Source of the DNA: Actinomycetota bacterium
GTDB lineage: Bacteria; Actinomycetota; Geothermincolia; Geothermincolales; RBG-13-55-18
Assembly: GCA_014360685.1 (NCBI GenBank)
Contig: JACIXB010000004.1
Coordinates: forward strand, 1-64,000
Length of the DNA stretch: 64,000 nucleotides
Direction: 5' to 3'
Shown: piece after piece, positions 16,795 through 28,500 of the stretch
Position numbering within the stretch: the stretch's first letter is position 1
Layout: the number at the start of each line of letters is the position of its first letter
Program-made: the position numbers and the translations under genes
Notes under the pieces: model-generated
What the model was told of the DNA's origin: nothing
Database searches by the model: none
The model's input: only the letters and a program-made list of their open reading frames with translations

Positions 16795-18279
16795 TTGGGG
16801 GCCTGGAGGCACTTCCCCATTTTCATGATCACCGTGCCCCTCCTGGGGGCGGTGCTCCTGCCTTTCCTGGGGTACGTAAGGGAGAAGTGGGTTCCCTACG
16901 CTTCCCTCCTTCCCCTGGGGACGTCCGCCCTGCTGGGGGTTCTCCTCATCGGCCGCATACCTTCCGGGGGTTATCTCAGCTATCACATGGGAGGATGGGA
17001 ACCGCCCTTCGGCATCGAGATCCGGCTGGACTACGTGGGTCTTTTCCTCATGCTGGTGGTGTGCGGCATAACCACCCTCGCCCTGGTGTATTCTCGGCGG
17101 TACATCGAAAAGGAGGTCAGCGGGGGAAGGCGCACCGCCTATTACGTCCTCTACCTCCTCATGTCCGGCGCCATGCTGGGGTTCGTGGCCACCGGCGACA
17201 TCTTCAACCTCTTCGTGTTCATGGAGATCCTGGCCCTCTCCTCCTATGCTCTGGTGGCCATAACCGGCAACCGCAACGCGGTGCGCGCCGCCTTCAAGTA
17301 CATACTCATGGGGGCGCCGTCCTCCATCATGGTCCTTCTGGCCATCGGGTTCCTGTACTCCGTCACCGGGACCCTGAACATGGTCGACTTGGCCGGGCGC
17401 ATCGCGGAGTCGGGATTCACGGAAGTGCTCATCGTCTCCTACATCCTCCTGGTGGTGGGCTTCGGGGTCAAGGCGGCCCTCTTCCCCCTGCACATGTGGC
17501 TTCCCGACGCCCACTCCATCGCCCCCTCGCCCATCAGCGCCCTCCTCTCCGGGCTCCTGGTGGAGGTATGCGCCTTCGCCCTGGTGCGCATAACCTTATC
17601 CGTGTTCACCATGCGGGCCTCCGACCTGGTGATGGGAACGGCGGATGCGGTGGGCGTGGCGGCGGCGGCGGCGGTGCTCTACGGGGGGATAATGGCCATC
17701 CTGCAGAAGGACCTCAAGATGATGATCGCCTATTCCACGGTGAGCCACATCGGCTACATTTTCCTGGGCCTCACCGCCTTTACCGCGGAGGGTCTGACCG
17801 GGGCCATGTACCACATGCTGGACCACGGTCTGGCCAAGGCCTGCCTCTTCCTCTGCGCCGGGAACTTCATCTACCTCAAGGGGTACCGCAGGATAGAGGA
17901 CCTCAAGGGAGCCTGGGGCCAGATGCCCTGGACCTGCTTCGCCTTCGCCCTGGCCTCCCTCTCGGTCATCGGTATCCCCCCCACGGCGGGGTTCATCAGC
18001 AAGTGGTACCTCATCCTGGGTAACGTGGAGGGCGGCAAGTGGCTGTACGCGGCGGTTTTGCTCGCCGGGAGCATCCTGGCCGCCGTCTACTGCCTGAGGG
18101 TCATATATTACATGTTTTTCCAGGCGGGTAAGGAGGGCGCCTGGGAGGAGTACTGGCACGACGCGCCGCCGGCCATGCTGTTGCCGGTGTGGGTGCTCTC
18201 CCTGGCCACGCTCTTCTTCGGCGTGTTCTCTTTCCTCATCATACCGTCGCTCCTCAAGGCGGCGGCGTACCTGTTGTAA
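16795..18279 (+). CDS. mrpD: Antiporter subunit D (NuoN/NuoM-like)
   Basis: The 494-residue polytopic protein belongs to the antiporter-like family of complex I and Mrp. It keeps the expected residues: the TM5 glutamate in FVFMEILALSSY, the TM7 lysine with GFGVKAALFPLHMWLPDAHS, and the second lysine in LQKDLKMMIAYSTVSHIGY. About 13-14 hydrophobic segments are visible. It starts at TTG 16795, two nt after the mrpC stop. It is one of three such subunits in the operon and likely translocates H+ or Na+. Confidence 0.9.
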   Translation: MGAWRHFPIFMITVPLLGAVLLPFLGYVREKWVPYASLLPLGTSALLGVLLIGRIPSGGYLSYHMGGWEPPFGIEIRLDYVGLFLMLVVCGITTLALVYSRRYIEKEVSGGRRTAYYVLYLLMSGAMLGFVATGDIFNLFVFMEILALSSYALVAITGNRNAVRAAFKYILMGAPSSIMVLLAIGFLYSVTGTLNMVDLAGRIAESGFTEVLIVSYILLVVGFGVKAALFPLHMWLPDAHSIAPSPISALLSGLLVEVCAFALVRITLSVFTMRASDLVMGTADAVGVAAAAAVLYGGIMAILQKDLKMMIAYSTVSHIGYIFLGLTAFTAEGLTGAMYHMLDHGLAKACLFLCAGNFIYLKGYRRIEDLKGAWGQMPWTCFAFALASLSVIGIPPTAGFISKWYLILGNVEGGKWLYAAVLLAGSILAAVYCLRVIYYMFFQAGKEGAWEEYWHDAPPAMLLPVWVLSLATLFFGVFSFLIIPSLLKAAAYLL

Positions 18280-18551
18280 GCTGGACGGGGTGGGGACCGG
18301 AGGCCCTCGGCTGAGGGGATGGTGGTAAGGCGAGGTGAACCGGGGGCGCTGCCGGGCGGAAAGCGAGGTGAGGCGGCGGATGGGAGAAGGAAGCCGCCCC
18401 GAACGCCGGCTCCTTGGCGAAAGGGGACCGCTGGGGCAAGGTGGTCCGGCGGCGACGGCGAGACGGGTCGATGGCCGGGCTCGGGGCCCGGAAAGATAGA
18501 CTAAGGGACGAGTCTGCAATCGATCGAGGTGATCGGACAAGGGGGTAGTCG

Positions 18552-20066
18552 ATGCAAGAGAGCACCTTTTCGGCGGTTCCGCTGGTGGCCGTGCTTCTGC
18601 CCTGGGTTTCCCTGCTGGCCATCCTGGCTTTCCCCAAGAGGGCGGAAAAACTCCGGCTGTGGTTATGTTTTCTCGGTTCCCTGGCCACCTTCGGGGTGGT
18701 ACTCTCCATGCTTCCGGGCATCCTGGACGGCAACATTTACACCATCAAGCTGGCCAGCGTGGTGGAGAACCTGGAGATGCGCCTCACCGTGGATACCCTG
18801 GGATACTATTTCGGTCTGGTGTTGACCTTCCTGTGGCTGCTGGCCACGGTGTATTCCATAAGCTACATCGACCACAAGCATAACCGCTTCTTCGCCTTCA
18901 TGGCCCTTTGCGAGTCCTTCATCCTGGGCTGCGCCTTTTCGGCCAACATGTTCACCTATTTCATCTTCTACGAGATGATGACCTTCGGGTCCTACCCCCT
19001 GATCATCCACGAGGAGACCACCATGGCCCGCCGCGCGGGCTACAAGTACCTGGTATACGCCATCGCCGCCGGCACGGTGCTCTTCTTCGCCATCGTGGCC
19101 CATTATTTCTGGGGCAACGGGCAGTTGGGATTCGGGAGATACGGGGTGCTGAGCCTGGAGTTCGCCAGCCGGGCCGCCCTTTTGACCGTCTTCTTCACCT
19201 ACCTGGCCGGCTTCGGGGTCAAGGCGGCCATCATGCCCCTGCACGGATGGGTGCCGGACGCCCACCCCGCCGCGCCCTCGCCGGCCAGCGCCCTGCTCTC
19301 CGGCGTCATCCTCAAGGCGGGGGCCTTCGGCATCATCCGCGTGTGTTTCAACGTGTTCGGGGTGGATCTCATGCGGGAGCTGAAGGTCTATCCGGTGGTG
19401 GCCGTGCTGGCCTGCATCACCATCGTGGTGGCCTCGGTCTTCGCCCTCACCCAGGACAACCTCAAGCGGCGGCTGGCCTACTCCAGCATCGGGCAGGTCT
19501 CCTACATCATCCTGGGCCTGGCCATGCTGGCCCACGACGGAGCCCTGGGCGGGGTCATGCACCTGGCCCACCACGCCCTCATGAAGGGATGCCTGTTTCT
19601 CTGCGCCGGCGTCATCCTGGTGAAGACGGGGAAGAAGAACATCAGCGAAATGGCCGGCATCGGCTACCAGTTGCCCATCACCATGATCTGCTTCTCGGTT
19701 TGCGCCCTGGCCATGATGGGAACCCCGCCCTCGGTGGGCTTCGTCACCAAGTGGCTGCTGGGCAGCGGATCCCTGGAGGCGGGGCTCCCGGTGTACATCG
19801 TGGTGCTCCTGGCGAGCGCCCTCCTCAACGCGGCTTACTTCCTGCCCATCGTTTACATAGCCTTCTTCCGGTGGGAGGGGGACGAGGTTGAGGAGCACGG
19901 GGAGAGGCACCATCCCAAGCTGGTCTTCGGCAAGGAGGCGGACCATGAACTGGTGGTCCCGGTGGTCATCCTGGCCGCCCTGGTGATCATCGTGGGCATT
20001 TGGAGCAACGTTCCCGGCTTCCCCTATTCCCTGGTGAGCAAGGTGGTCAACGTCATATTCCCCTGA
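18552..20066 (+). CDS. Second NuoM/MrpD-like antiporter subunit
   Basis: The 504-residue protein is another complex I/Mrp antiporter-like subunit with FIFYEMMTFGSYPL (TM5 Glu), GFGVKAAIMPLHGWVPDAHP (TM7 Lys) and TQDNLKRRLAYSSIGQVSY. It is preceded by a 272-nt gap that shows no gene and no good terminator, so the operon probably continues. It differs from the upstream mrpD paralogue enough to be an old duplication. The C-terminus has an acidic and His-rich loop (GDEVEEHGERHH) before the last membrane segment. Confidence 0.88.
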   Translation: MQESTFSAVPLVAVLLPWVSLLAILAFPKRAEKLRLWLCFLGSLATFGVVLSMLPGILDGNIYTIKLASVVENLEMRLTVDTLGYYFGLVLTFLWLLATVYSISYIDHKHNRFFAFMALCESFILGCAFSANMFTYFIFYEMMTFGSYPLIIHEETTMARRAGYKYLVYAIAAGTVLFFAIVAHYFWGNGQLGFGRYGVLSLEFASRAALLTVFFTYLAGFGVKAAIMPLHGWVPDAHPAAPSPASALLSGVILKAGAFGIIRVCFNVFGVDLMRELKVYPVVAVLACITIVVASVFALTQDNLKRRLAYSSIGQVSYIILGLAMLAHDGALGGVMHLAHHALMKGCLFLCAGVILVKTGKKNISEMAGIGYQLPITMICFSVCALAMMGTPPSVGFVTKWLLGSGSLEAGLPVYIVVLLASALLNAAYFLPIVYIAFFRWEGDEVEEHGERHHPKLVFGKEADHELVVPVVILAALVIIVGIWSNVPGFPYSLVSKVVNVIFP

Positions 20067-20155
20067 CGCGGGAGAGAGCTGTGGCTGCGGTAGGGCTGGG
20101 CATGGGCGGCCGTGAAGAGCGCGGCGGAGTCCGATGTGAGGAGTGAGTTGCGGCG

Positions 20156-22300
20156 GTGCACGGGGAAAAGATAGCCGTTCTTTCCTTCAGCTTCCTCCCG
20201 GCTCTGGCCCTCCTCCTCCCCCTGCTGGGAGCGCTGGGAGCGGCAGTGGGAGGGGAGAGAAGGCCCAGGGCGCGCAACTGGTCCGCGGTGCTCTCCACCG
20301 GGGGCACGTTGGCGGTGGTGGCCTGCGCGGCGGCCCGCGTGGTGGGAAGTGGTCCCATCTATTTCCAGCTGGGCATCCTGCGCCTGGGGGAGCGCTTCTC
20401 CTGCGGCCTGGAGGTGGACGCCATGGGGGCCTTCTTCGCCCTCTTCGCTTCCATCCTTTGGTTCGCCGCCTCGCTGCACGCCTTCCGGTACATGGACCAC
20501 GAGCACAAGCGTACCCGTTTCTTTCTCTTCATGCTCCTCACCGAGACCGCCACCCTGGGGGTGTTCATGGTCCAGGATTTCTTCAGCCTCTACCTCTTTT
20601 TCGAGGCCATGGGGTTTTCAGCCTACCTTCTGGTCATCCATTCCGAGACCCCCCGGGCGCGGGCCGCGGCCGCCAAGTACATGGGAATGACCGTCATCGG
20701 GGGACTGAGTCTCATCGGGGGCATATTCCTCTACCTCGGTTACGCGGGGACCACTTCCTTCCGGCCTCTGGTGGAGAGCGCCTGGCTTACGGGGCCCTTC
20801 AAGGTGGCGGCTCTTGTCCTGCTCATCGCCGGTTTCGGGGTGAAGGCGGGCATGGCGCCTTTGCACATCTGGCTTCCCGATGCCCACCCCGCCGCGCCCT
20901 CGCCGGCCAGCGCCCTCCTCTCGGGAGTGATGATCAAGGCCGGCGCCTACGGCATCCTGAGGACGGTGCTCAGCTTCCTGCAGACCCCGGCGGCTCACGG
21001 GGCGGAAGGGCACGCCGCGGCGGCCCACGGGGCGGAATCGGCCGTCCACGCCGCCGGAGGCCTGGCCGCCGACGTGCGCATGCTGGGTTTCGCCGTCATC
21101 TGGATAGCCGTGGTCACCATGTTCATCGGCATGCTCCTAGCCCTGGTGCAGAGGGACATCAAGCGCACCCTGGCCTATTCCAGCGTCAGTCAGATGGGTT
21201 ACATCCTCTTCGGCGTGGGGTGCCTGGGCTACCTGGGCGCGGAGGGGGCCATGGGCATGGGTGGAAGCCTTTACCATATCATCAACCACGCTTTCTTCAA
21301 GGGCTGTTTCTTCCTGGCCGCCGGGTCGATCCTCTTCTGCGCCCACGAGCTGGACATGTTCAAGTTGGGTGGCCTGTGGAGGCGCATGCCCTTGACCACC
21401 ATGTTCTGGTGTCTCGCCGCCCTGGGGATCATGGGTATCCCCCTGGGGAACGGCTTCGTCTCCAAGACCCTCCTGCACCACGCCGTCCTGGAATCCCACC
21501 ACCTGGCCGAGGGCGCCCGGCTGGCCACCGCGGGATGGGTGAAGGCGGCGGAGATCATGTTCATCATCACCAGCGGCGGCACCATCGGCTACATCACCAA
21601 GATGACCTACTACACCTTCTTCCGGAGGCCGGACCCGGAACACGCCTCCCACCTGGAGCACGTCAAGGAGGCGCCGGCTTGGATGCTGGCCGGTACGGGG
21701 CTCTTGGCGGCGGGCGTCCTCTTCAACGGCCTTTTCCCCGGGTTGCTCCTGCGGAGGCTTGTAGGGCCGGTGGTGGGTACGGTGCCGGGGTTGGATGTCC
21801 ATTACGTCGAGCACCTGTCCCATACCCCCATCTTCCTGTGGGCCAACGTCAAGGAGATCTTCATTCCTCTGGGTATAGGGTTGGGCCTCTTCCTGCTGGG
21901 AGCCTGGCCGGACCTGCTTGGGGTGCGCAGGCGGGGGCCGGACCTCTTCCGCCTCCGTCTCCCCCGCTGGCTGGGAGTGGATTTCTGGTACCTGGCCGCG
22001 GCCCGGAATTCCCTGAGGCTGCTCTTTTGGGGAAGGAGGACCTATGCGCCGGTCAAGGAAAGCGTGGTGTCGCTGAGCAAGCGGGCCGCCTCGGCCGCCG
22101 TTCACGCGGTTCGGGACGTGCTCTACCCTTCCCTGACCCTGCGCCCGGCTTCCTGGGTGAGCCGGCAGGCGGTGCAACTCTACGGCAGTGCGCGGAGGGA
22201 GTTGTTGCCGCGCATCCGCGAGTACCAGGGGGACATCGCCGTCGGGGCCCTGGTCATAGCCGTTTCCCTTACCCTGTTCCTGATCATGCGTTTGATGTGA
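20156..22300 (+). CDS. NuoL-like large antiporter subunit with an extra C-terminal tail
   Basis: The 714-residue protein is the largest antiporter-like subunit, NuoL/MrpA-N type. The core (about 10-500) has YLFFEAMGFSAYLL, GFGVKAGMAPLHIWLPDAHP and VQRDIKRTLAYSSVSQMGY. A hydrophilic His/Ala-rich insertion (AAHGAEGHAAAAHGAE) sits near residue 285. Residues 575-714 add a tail with a soluble amphipathic stretch and a final membrane helix ending LFLIMRLM; that tail resembles the separate protein at 22312. GTG 20156 is the start. Classical MrpA would continue into MbhD/MbhE domains, which here are separate genes upstream. Confidence 0.87.
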   Translation: MHGEKIAVLSFSFLPALALLLPLLGALGAAVGGERRPRARNWSAVLSTGGTLAVVACAAARVVGSGPIYFQLGILRLGERFSCGLEVDAMGAFFALFASILWFAASLHAFRYMDHEHKRTRFFLFMLLTETATLGVFMVQDFFSLYLFFEAMGFSAYLLVIHSETPRARAAAAKYMGMTVIGGLSLIGGIFLYLGYAGTTSFRPLVESAWLTGPFKVAALVLLIAGFGVKAGMAPLHIWLPDAHPAAPSPASALLSGVMIKAGAYGILRTVLSFLQTPAAHGAEGHAAAAHGAESAVHAAGGLAADVRMLGFAVIWIAVVTMFIGMLLALVQRDIKRTLAYSSVSQMGYILFGVGCLGYLGAEGAMGMGGSLYHIINHAFFKGCFFLAAGSILFCAHELDMFKLGGLWRRMPLTTMFWCLAALGIMGIPLGNGFVSKTLLHHAVLESHHLAEGARLATAGWVKAAEIMFIITSGGTIGYITKMTYYTFFRRPDPEHASHLEHVKEAPAWMLAGTGLLAAGVLFNGLFPGLLLRRLVGPVVGTVPGLDVHYVEHLSHTPIFLWANVKEIFIPLGIGLGLFLLGAWPDLLGVRRRGPDLFRLRLPRWLGVDFWYLAAARNSLRLLFWGRRTYAPVKESVVSLSKRAASAAVHAVRDVLYPSLTLRPASWVSRQAVQLYGSARRELLPRIREYQGDIAVGALVIAVSLTLFLIMRLM

Positions 22301-22311
22301 AAGAATGACAG

Positions 22312-22746
22312 GTGGCGGAGGAGAGGATGTGGGCCATGCTCGGATTGGTGGCGGTTAACAACCTGGGCCGGGACATTTTCGCGGCCTTCATCGCCGCCCT
22401 GGCCGGGGTGGCGGTGCTCCTCTATGCCGCGGCTTCCGACCTTTTCGACCTCAAGTTCTTCAAGTTCGACCCCTTCTCCCTGCGTTATCCCAGGGAAGCG
22501 CGCATCGAGTACTGGTACGTGCGGGCGGCCCGGAGGTTCCAGGCCTTCCTGGCCGGCGGGGGATGGAGCTATGCCAAGCTCAAGAAGAGGGCCAAGGTGG
22601 CCTTCAAGAGGGACTGGAGGAGATTCCGGCGGGAGGCCCGCCGCATGCTTCCCGAGGCCGCCCGGCGGCTGAACCGGGACATCGCCTTGGGAGCCCTGGC
22701 CATCGCCGTGGCCCTGGTGGCGTTGCTGATCATGAGGCTGGTCTGA
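22312..22746 (+). CDS. Small membrane protein resembling the NuoL-like tail
   Basis: The 144-residue product has an N-terminal membrane helix (about 20-45), a very basic middle (KLKKRAKVAFKRDWRRFRREARR), and a C-terminal helix that ends ALVALLIMRLV. Its last third (RDIALGALAIAV then LLIMRLV) parallels the end of the upstream NuoL-like protein (GDIAVGALVIAV then LFLIMRLM). Both also share an aromatic W-Y segment before an R-rich stretch. It looks like a duplicated copy of the tail, possibly anchoring or bridging the complex. Start GTG 22312; ATG 22327 is the alternative. No known family recognised. Confidence 0.7.
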   Translation: MAEERMWAMLGLVAVNNLGRDIFAAFIAALAGVAVLLYAAASDLFDLKFFKFDPFSLRYPREARIEYWYVRAARRFQAFLAGGGWSYAKLKKRAKVAFKRDWRRFRREARRMLPEAARRLNRDIALGALAIAVALVALLIMRLV

Positions 22747-23203
22747 GGGGCCGGCCGTCCTTTCGGCGTAGCCGCGGGGATAGCCCGCTGCCCGGCCGGT
22801 GGGCCTGCCGGGAGTAAGGATCCGTTATGCAGAAGGTTAGGACCCTCGTGAAATGGTTCGTGGGGAGGGGCTTTACGGCTGGAAGCGGAAAGGCGGTGAG
22901 CGGCAAGGCGGCCGGTGGATGACGAAGAATCCGGTTCCGGAGATGAAGGATAGGTGGGCATCGATCCCGTAGGCGGCGAGGCGGGTGGTGGATCATAAGT
23001 TATGCGGATGGGGATGAGTTGTAAAGATATGGGAATCCATGACCGAGTGGGGTTGCGGGAACCGATCGGTGGGGATAGGTATGAACGGAAGGTGTGTTAC
23101 GCTTTCCCGGTGCAGGCGGGATGGCGCGACGACGCAGATCGGGGTTAAGAGATGGCAAAAGGAGGTTCAGGGAACCCGAAAAGGGATGGATCGGAGGGCG
23201 AAA
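22747..23203 (+). other. Intergenic region with no convincing gene
   Basis: These 457 bases contain short frames only. A 7-bp inverted repeat (CCGGCCG at 22751 and CGGCCGG at 22793) may be part of a weak terminator for the upstream operon. No riboswitch or RNA gene was recognised. Confidence 0.5.
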
Positions 23204-23437
23204 ATGGGCAAGAGGATGGTGATCCTGGCGCTGGCGGCGGTCCTTTTGCTCGTGTCCGGGTTTTTTCCGGCGCGGGCGGCAGAAGGGGAAGTCGCGGAGG
23301 GCGAGGGGGGAAGCTCGGTGAAGCTGGTGGTGACTATAGCCGCCATCTGGCTGGCCATCATGGCCGCGGTGATCACCGTGGTGGTGGTCACCCGCCGCAA
23401 GGCGGGGGAGGAGGATCGCCAGAGCAAGGAGGGATGA
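23204..23437 (+). CDS. Small secreted or membrane-anchored protein of unknown function
   Basis: The 77-residue product starts MGKRMVILALAAVLLLVSGFF-PARAA, which looks like a signal peptide with an ARA-A cleavage site. It continues with a short acidic linker (EGEVAEGEGGSS), one membrane helix (about 45-65) and a basic/acidic tail. ATG 23204 is chosen because GGAGG precedes it with normal spacing; upstream in-frame ATGs lack this. No family recognised. It is placed between antiporter genes and other small membrane proteins in the same direction. Confidence 0.6.
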   Translation: MGKRMVILALAAVLLLVSGFFPARAAEGEVAEGEGGSSVKLVVTIAAIWLAIMAAVITVVVVTRRKAGEEDRQSKEG

Positions 23438-23675
23438 GAGATAAAGGGGCGGGAATGAGGGTGATTACCGGGTGCTGCCCTTGAGCGGACGGCAAAGGAA
23501 TGGCAATCGATCACCAGGAATATAGGGGAGGGAACGAGAGCGATTTCCGGTACCGCGCGAGGCCTTGGGAGCGCGGTAGCGTAAAGTGATAACCGTGCTG
23601 GGACACAGACGTGGGACCCAGGGATTGGGGTCCGTGAGACGCGGAGGCCAGGCTGGAGACATGGGGAGGTTGGAA

Positions 23676-24155
23676 ATGAACGGTAAGTTCTCGGGGACGG
23701 CGCGATGGCTGACCGCCCTGGCGGTGATGTTTATCCCCCTGTCCATAGTCATCCTCATCTCTGGTTCCTGGATGGCCAATTTCATGTCCAACCAGTGGAC
23801 CAGGTACCTGCTTTTCGCCTCCTGGATATCCCTGACCCTTTCCGTGGTACTCGGAGTGGTGAACATGGCCGGCCTCTCCGGGGAGGAGTCCCGGGCCTCG
23901 GATATCGGTGTGAGCCGGGGTCTCGCCGGAGAAGTAGGCGGCCCGGCGACGGGAGGGGGCGAGGGCGAAGCAGGGGAGGAGAGAAGGGGGGAAACCGCCT
24001 CCGGCAGCATCCCCTCGGGCATGGAGAGGGAAGGGTACGGGGTGGAGCAGGCCCTTATGCTGGGGCAGGCCTCGGCCTTTCTCCTGGGCCTCTTCCTCTA
24101 CGTGGCCTTCATCTCCTGGATGATCCTCCCCAAGATCAGCATGGGAGGCTTTTGA
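23676..24155 (+). CDS. Membrane protein of unknown function, three helices
   Basis: The 159-residue protein starts at ATG 23676, seven nt after GGGGAGG. Hydrophobic segments lie near residues 10-30, 45-65 and 130-155, separated by a long Gly/Glu/Arg-rich, probably disordered, stretch (LAGEVGGPATGGGEGEAGEE). I recognise no family. It is followed closely by the UPF0280 gene and may be a tail-end member of the membrane-complex operon. Confidence 0.6.
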   Translation: MNGKFSGTARWLTALAVMFIPLSIVILISGSWMANFMSNQWTRYLLFASWISLTLSVVLGVVNMAGLSGEESRASDIGVSRGLAGEVGGPATGGGEGEAGEERRGETASGSIPSGMEREGYGVEQALMLGQASAFLLGLFLYVAFISWMILPKISMGGF

Positions 24156-24163
24156 CCCGGAGG

Positions 24164-24898
24164 ATGAGGAGGGAATATATCCACCGCTTTTACCGCCGGC
24201 GGATGTTGGCGGAAGACCTGGTTTCCTTTCAGGTCAGGATCAAGGAGAGTGACCTCTTCATATGGGCGGTGCGGGACCTCCGCCGGGAGGCCCATGCCTC
24301 GTTGCTCGAGCACCGTGCCCGGCTGGAGGATTTCATAGCCCGCCAGCCCCTTTTCGCCACCACTTTCCGACCCCATCCGGTTCCCGGGGACGCCCCGGAG
24401 ATAGTGAGGCGCATGGCGGAGGCGGCGGCCCGCGCGGATGTGGGCCCCATGGCCGCCGTGGCGGGTGCCATTGCCGAGGCGGTGGGACTGGACCTCCGGC
24501 CTCTGTCGCCGGAGGTGATGGTGGAAAACGGTGGGGATATCTTTCTTATCTCCAAGGCGGAGAGGCGCATCGGCATCTTCGCCGGAGATTCGCCGCTCAG
24601 CGGCCGCCTGGCCCTCGTGGTGGGGCCCACGACTTCCGGGGGGCTGGGGATATGCACCTCCTCGGCCACGGTGGGGCCTTCCTACAGCGCGGGAGCGGCG
24701 GACGCCGCGCTGGTGGTCGCGGAAAGCGCCGTCCTGGCCGACGCTGCGGCCACCGCCCTGGGAAACCGGGTCAAATCACCCCGGGACGTGGAGGAAGCCC
24801 TGGATTTCGTGGTGGGCATCGAGGGGGTTTTCGGATGCCTGGTCATCATGGGGGACAGGCTGGGGGCAAAAGGTGACCTTCGCCTGGAGGTAACCTGA
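24164..24898 (+). CDS. UPF0280 (ApbE-related) family protein
   Basis: The 244-residue protein matches the UPF0280 family. Landmarks are a basic N-terminus (RREYIHRFYRRRM), the central EVMVENGGDIFL segment, GPTTSGGLGICTSSATVGPSYS and a small-residue-rich stretch with ADAALVVAESAVLADAAATALGN. The NGGD and GICTSS motifs echo ApbE flavin transferases, but function is not established. ATG 24164 is used; TTG 24152 is possible. The neighbouring antiporter-type complex could in principle be a flavinylation target, which is speculation. Confidence 0.8.
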   Translation: MRREYIHRFYRRRMLAEDLVSFQVRIKESDLFIWAVRDLRREAHASLLEHRARLEDFIARQPLFATTFRPHPVPGDAPEIVRRMAEAAARADVGPMAAVAGAIAEAVGLDLRPLSPEVMVENGGDIFLISKAERRIGIFAGDSPLSGRLALVVGPTTSGGLGICTSSATVGPSYSAGAADAALVVAESAVLADAAATALGNRVKSPRDVEEALDFVVGIEGVFGCLVIMGDRLGAKGDLRLEVT

Positions 24899-27341
<2,443 letters not shown>

Positions 27342-27434
27342 TGGTGCGGTGGCCTTGGTGCATGCAGAGAGGTGAACCGAAGGCCCCGTTCAGGGGAGGT
27401 AGCCGAGGCGGCGCGGAGAACGGAGGACGTGGAG

Positions 27435-27716
27435 ATGATCACGGAGAAAGACGTGGAGTACGTGGCCTGGCTGGCCCGCCTGGAGCTGACCGCCGAGGAG
27501 AAGGAGCGGTTCACCCGGCAGCTGGGACAGGTACTGGAGCACGCGGCGAAGATAAAGTCGCTGGACACCGGGGACGTGGAGCCTACTTCCCACGTGGTTC
27601 CCCTGCGCAACGTGATGCGGGACGACGTCGTGGAGCCGGGACTCACCCAGGAGGAGGCCCTCTCCAACGCTCCCCGCCGCGAGGGTGGATACTTCGCGGT
27701 CCCCAGGATAATCTGA
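27435..27716 (+). CDS. gatC: Glu/Asp-tRNA amidotransferase subunit C
   Basis: GatC is the small scaffold subunit of GatCAB, which converts Glu-tRNA(Gln) to Gln-tRNA(Gln). The 93-residue product has the family pattern VAWLARLELTAEE near the start, a helical middle, and the C-terminal Gly-Tyr-Phe-Ala-Val-Pro motif (GGYFAVPRII). ATG 27435 gives the usual length. One unrelated membrane gene separates it from gatA. Confidence 0.92.
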   Translation: MITEKDVEYVAWLARLELTAEEKERFTRQLGQVLEHAAKIKSLDTGDVEPTSHVVPLRNVMRDDVVEPGLTQEEALSNAPRREGGYFAVPRII

Positions 27717-27717
27717 G

Positions 27718-28458
27718 GTGGTGGGGGGCCAGGTGAGTCCCGTCCTGCTCCTCGCCGCCGCACTGGTGCTGGCGGGCATCGCCCTCTGGTTCCGTTTCCG
27801 CAGCGGGATCAGGGGGGAAACGGGCCTGTGGTTCCTCCTGTGGCTCATGGCCGCCGCCCTTTCGGCGGGTTTCTCGGCGGTCTCCTGGTGGGTGGAGGAC
27901 CGGACCGTGAGTCTCTCCTTTTGCCAGGTGGCCACGGTCCTCATGACGGCGAGCTCCTTCTTCGTCTTCCTCTTCGCACGTTCCTTCGGGAGAGGCGCGG
28001 ATTACAAGGCCTATTTCTGGTCGCTGCCCCTGCAACTGGCCGCCGCCGCGGTACTGGCCAACGGGGATATCATGTTCTCGCGCCATAGCCGGGCCTGGAC
28101 CCTGGAACATTCCTCCCCGGCGTCCTGGATAGCCGCGGCGGTGCTCGTCCTGTACTCCCTCCTGGCCGTTTATCATATCGCCGGGATCCTGAGGGAGCTG
28201 CACCGGGAGGGCCGGGAGTGGGAGACGCAGAGGATGGGCATCATCCTGGCCGCCATGCTCATATTGTTCTACGCCAACGTCATGGAGGGTATATTGGGTG
28301 CCCGGGAATGGTGGGGAGCCCGCATCCCCCTGGTGGAACTGACCTACCTGATCGGGGCCCTGGTCCTGGCGAGGGGCGTGGCCGGAAAACGGTGGGGCGG
28401 CAGGAGGTCCGCGGGAGGAGGGAATGTGGCGGGGGATCCCGGCGGGATCCTGGAATAG
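27718..28458 (+). CDS. Polytopic membrane protein of unknown function inserted between gatC and gatA
   Basis: The 246-residue product starts at GTG 27718, one nt after the gatC stop. It has about seven hydrophobic segments separated by short loops, ending in a basic tail (KRWGGRRSAGGG). The overall pattern resembles the seven-helix sensory regions found at the N-terminus of some histidine kinases, but no kinase domain follows. I do not recognise the family. Tight coupling to gatC suggests co-expression. Confidence 0.65.
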   Translation: MVGGQVSPVLLLAAALVLAGIALWFRFRSGIRGETGLWFLLWLMAAALSAGFSAVSWWVEDRTVSLSFCQVATVLMTASSFFVFLFARSFGRGADYKAYFWSLPLQLAAAAVLANGDIMFSRHSRAWTLEHSSPASWIAAAVLVLYSLLAVYHIAGILRELHREGREWETQRMGIILAAMLILFYANVMEGILGAREWWGARIPLVELTYLIGALVLARGVAGKRWGGRRSAGGGNVAGDPGGILE

Positions 28459-28500
28459 CGGGTCGCTTTATTATGACGGAAACGGAGGCGATGGAACAAA

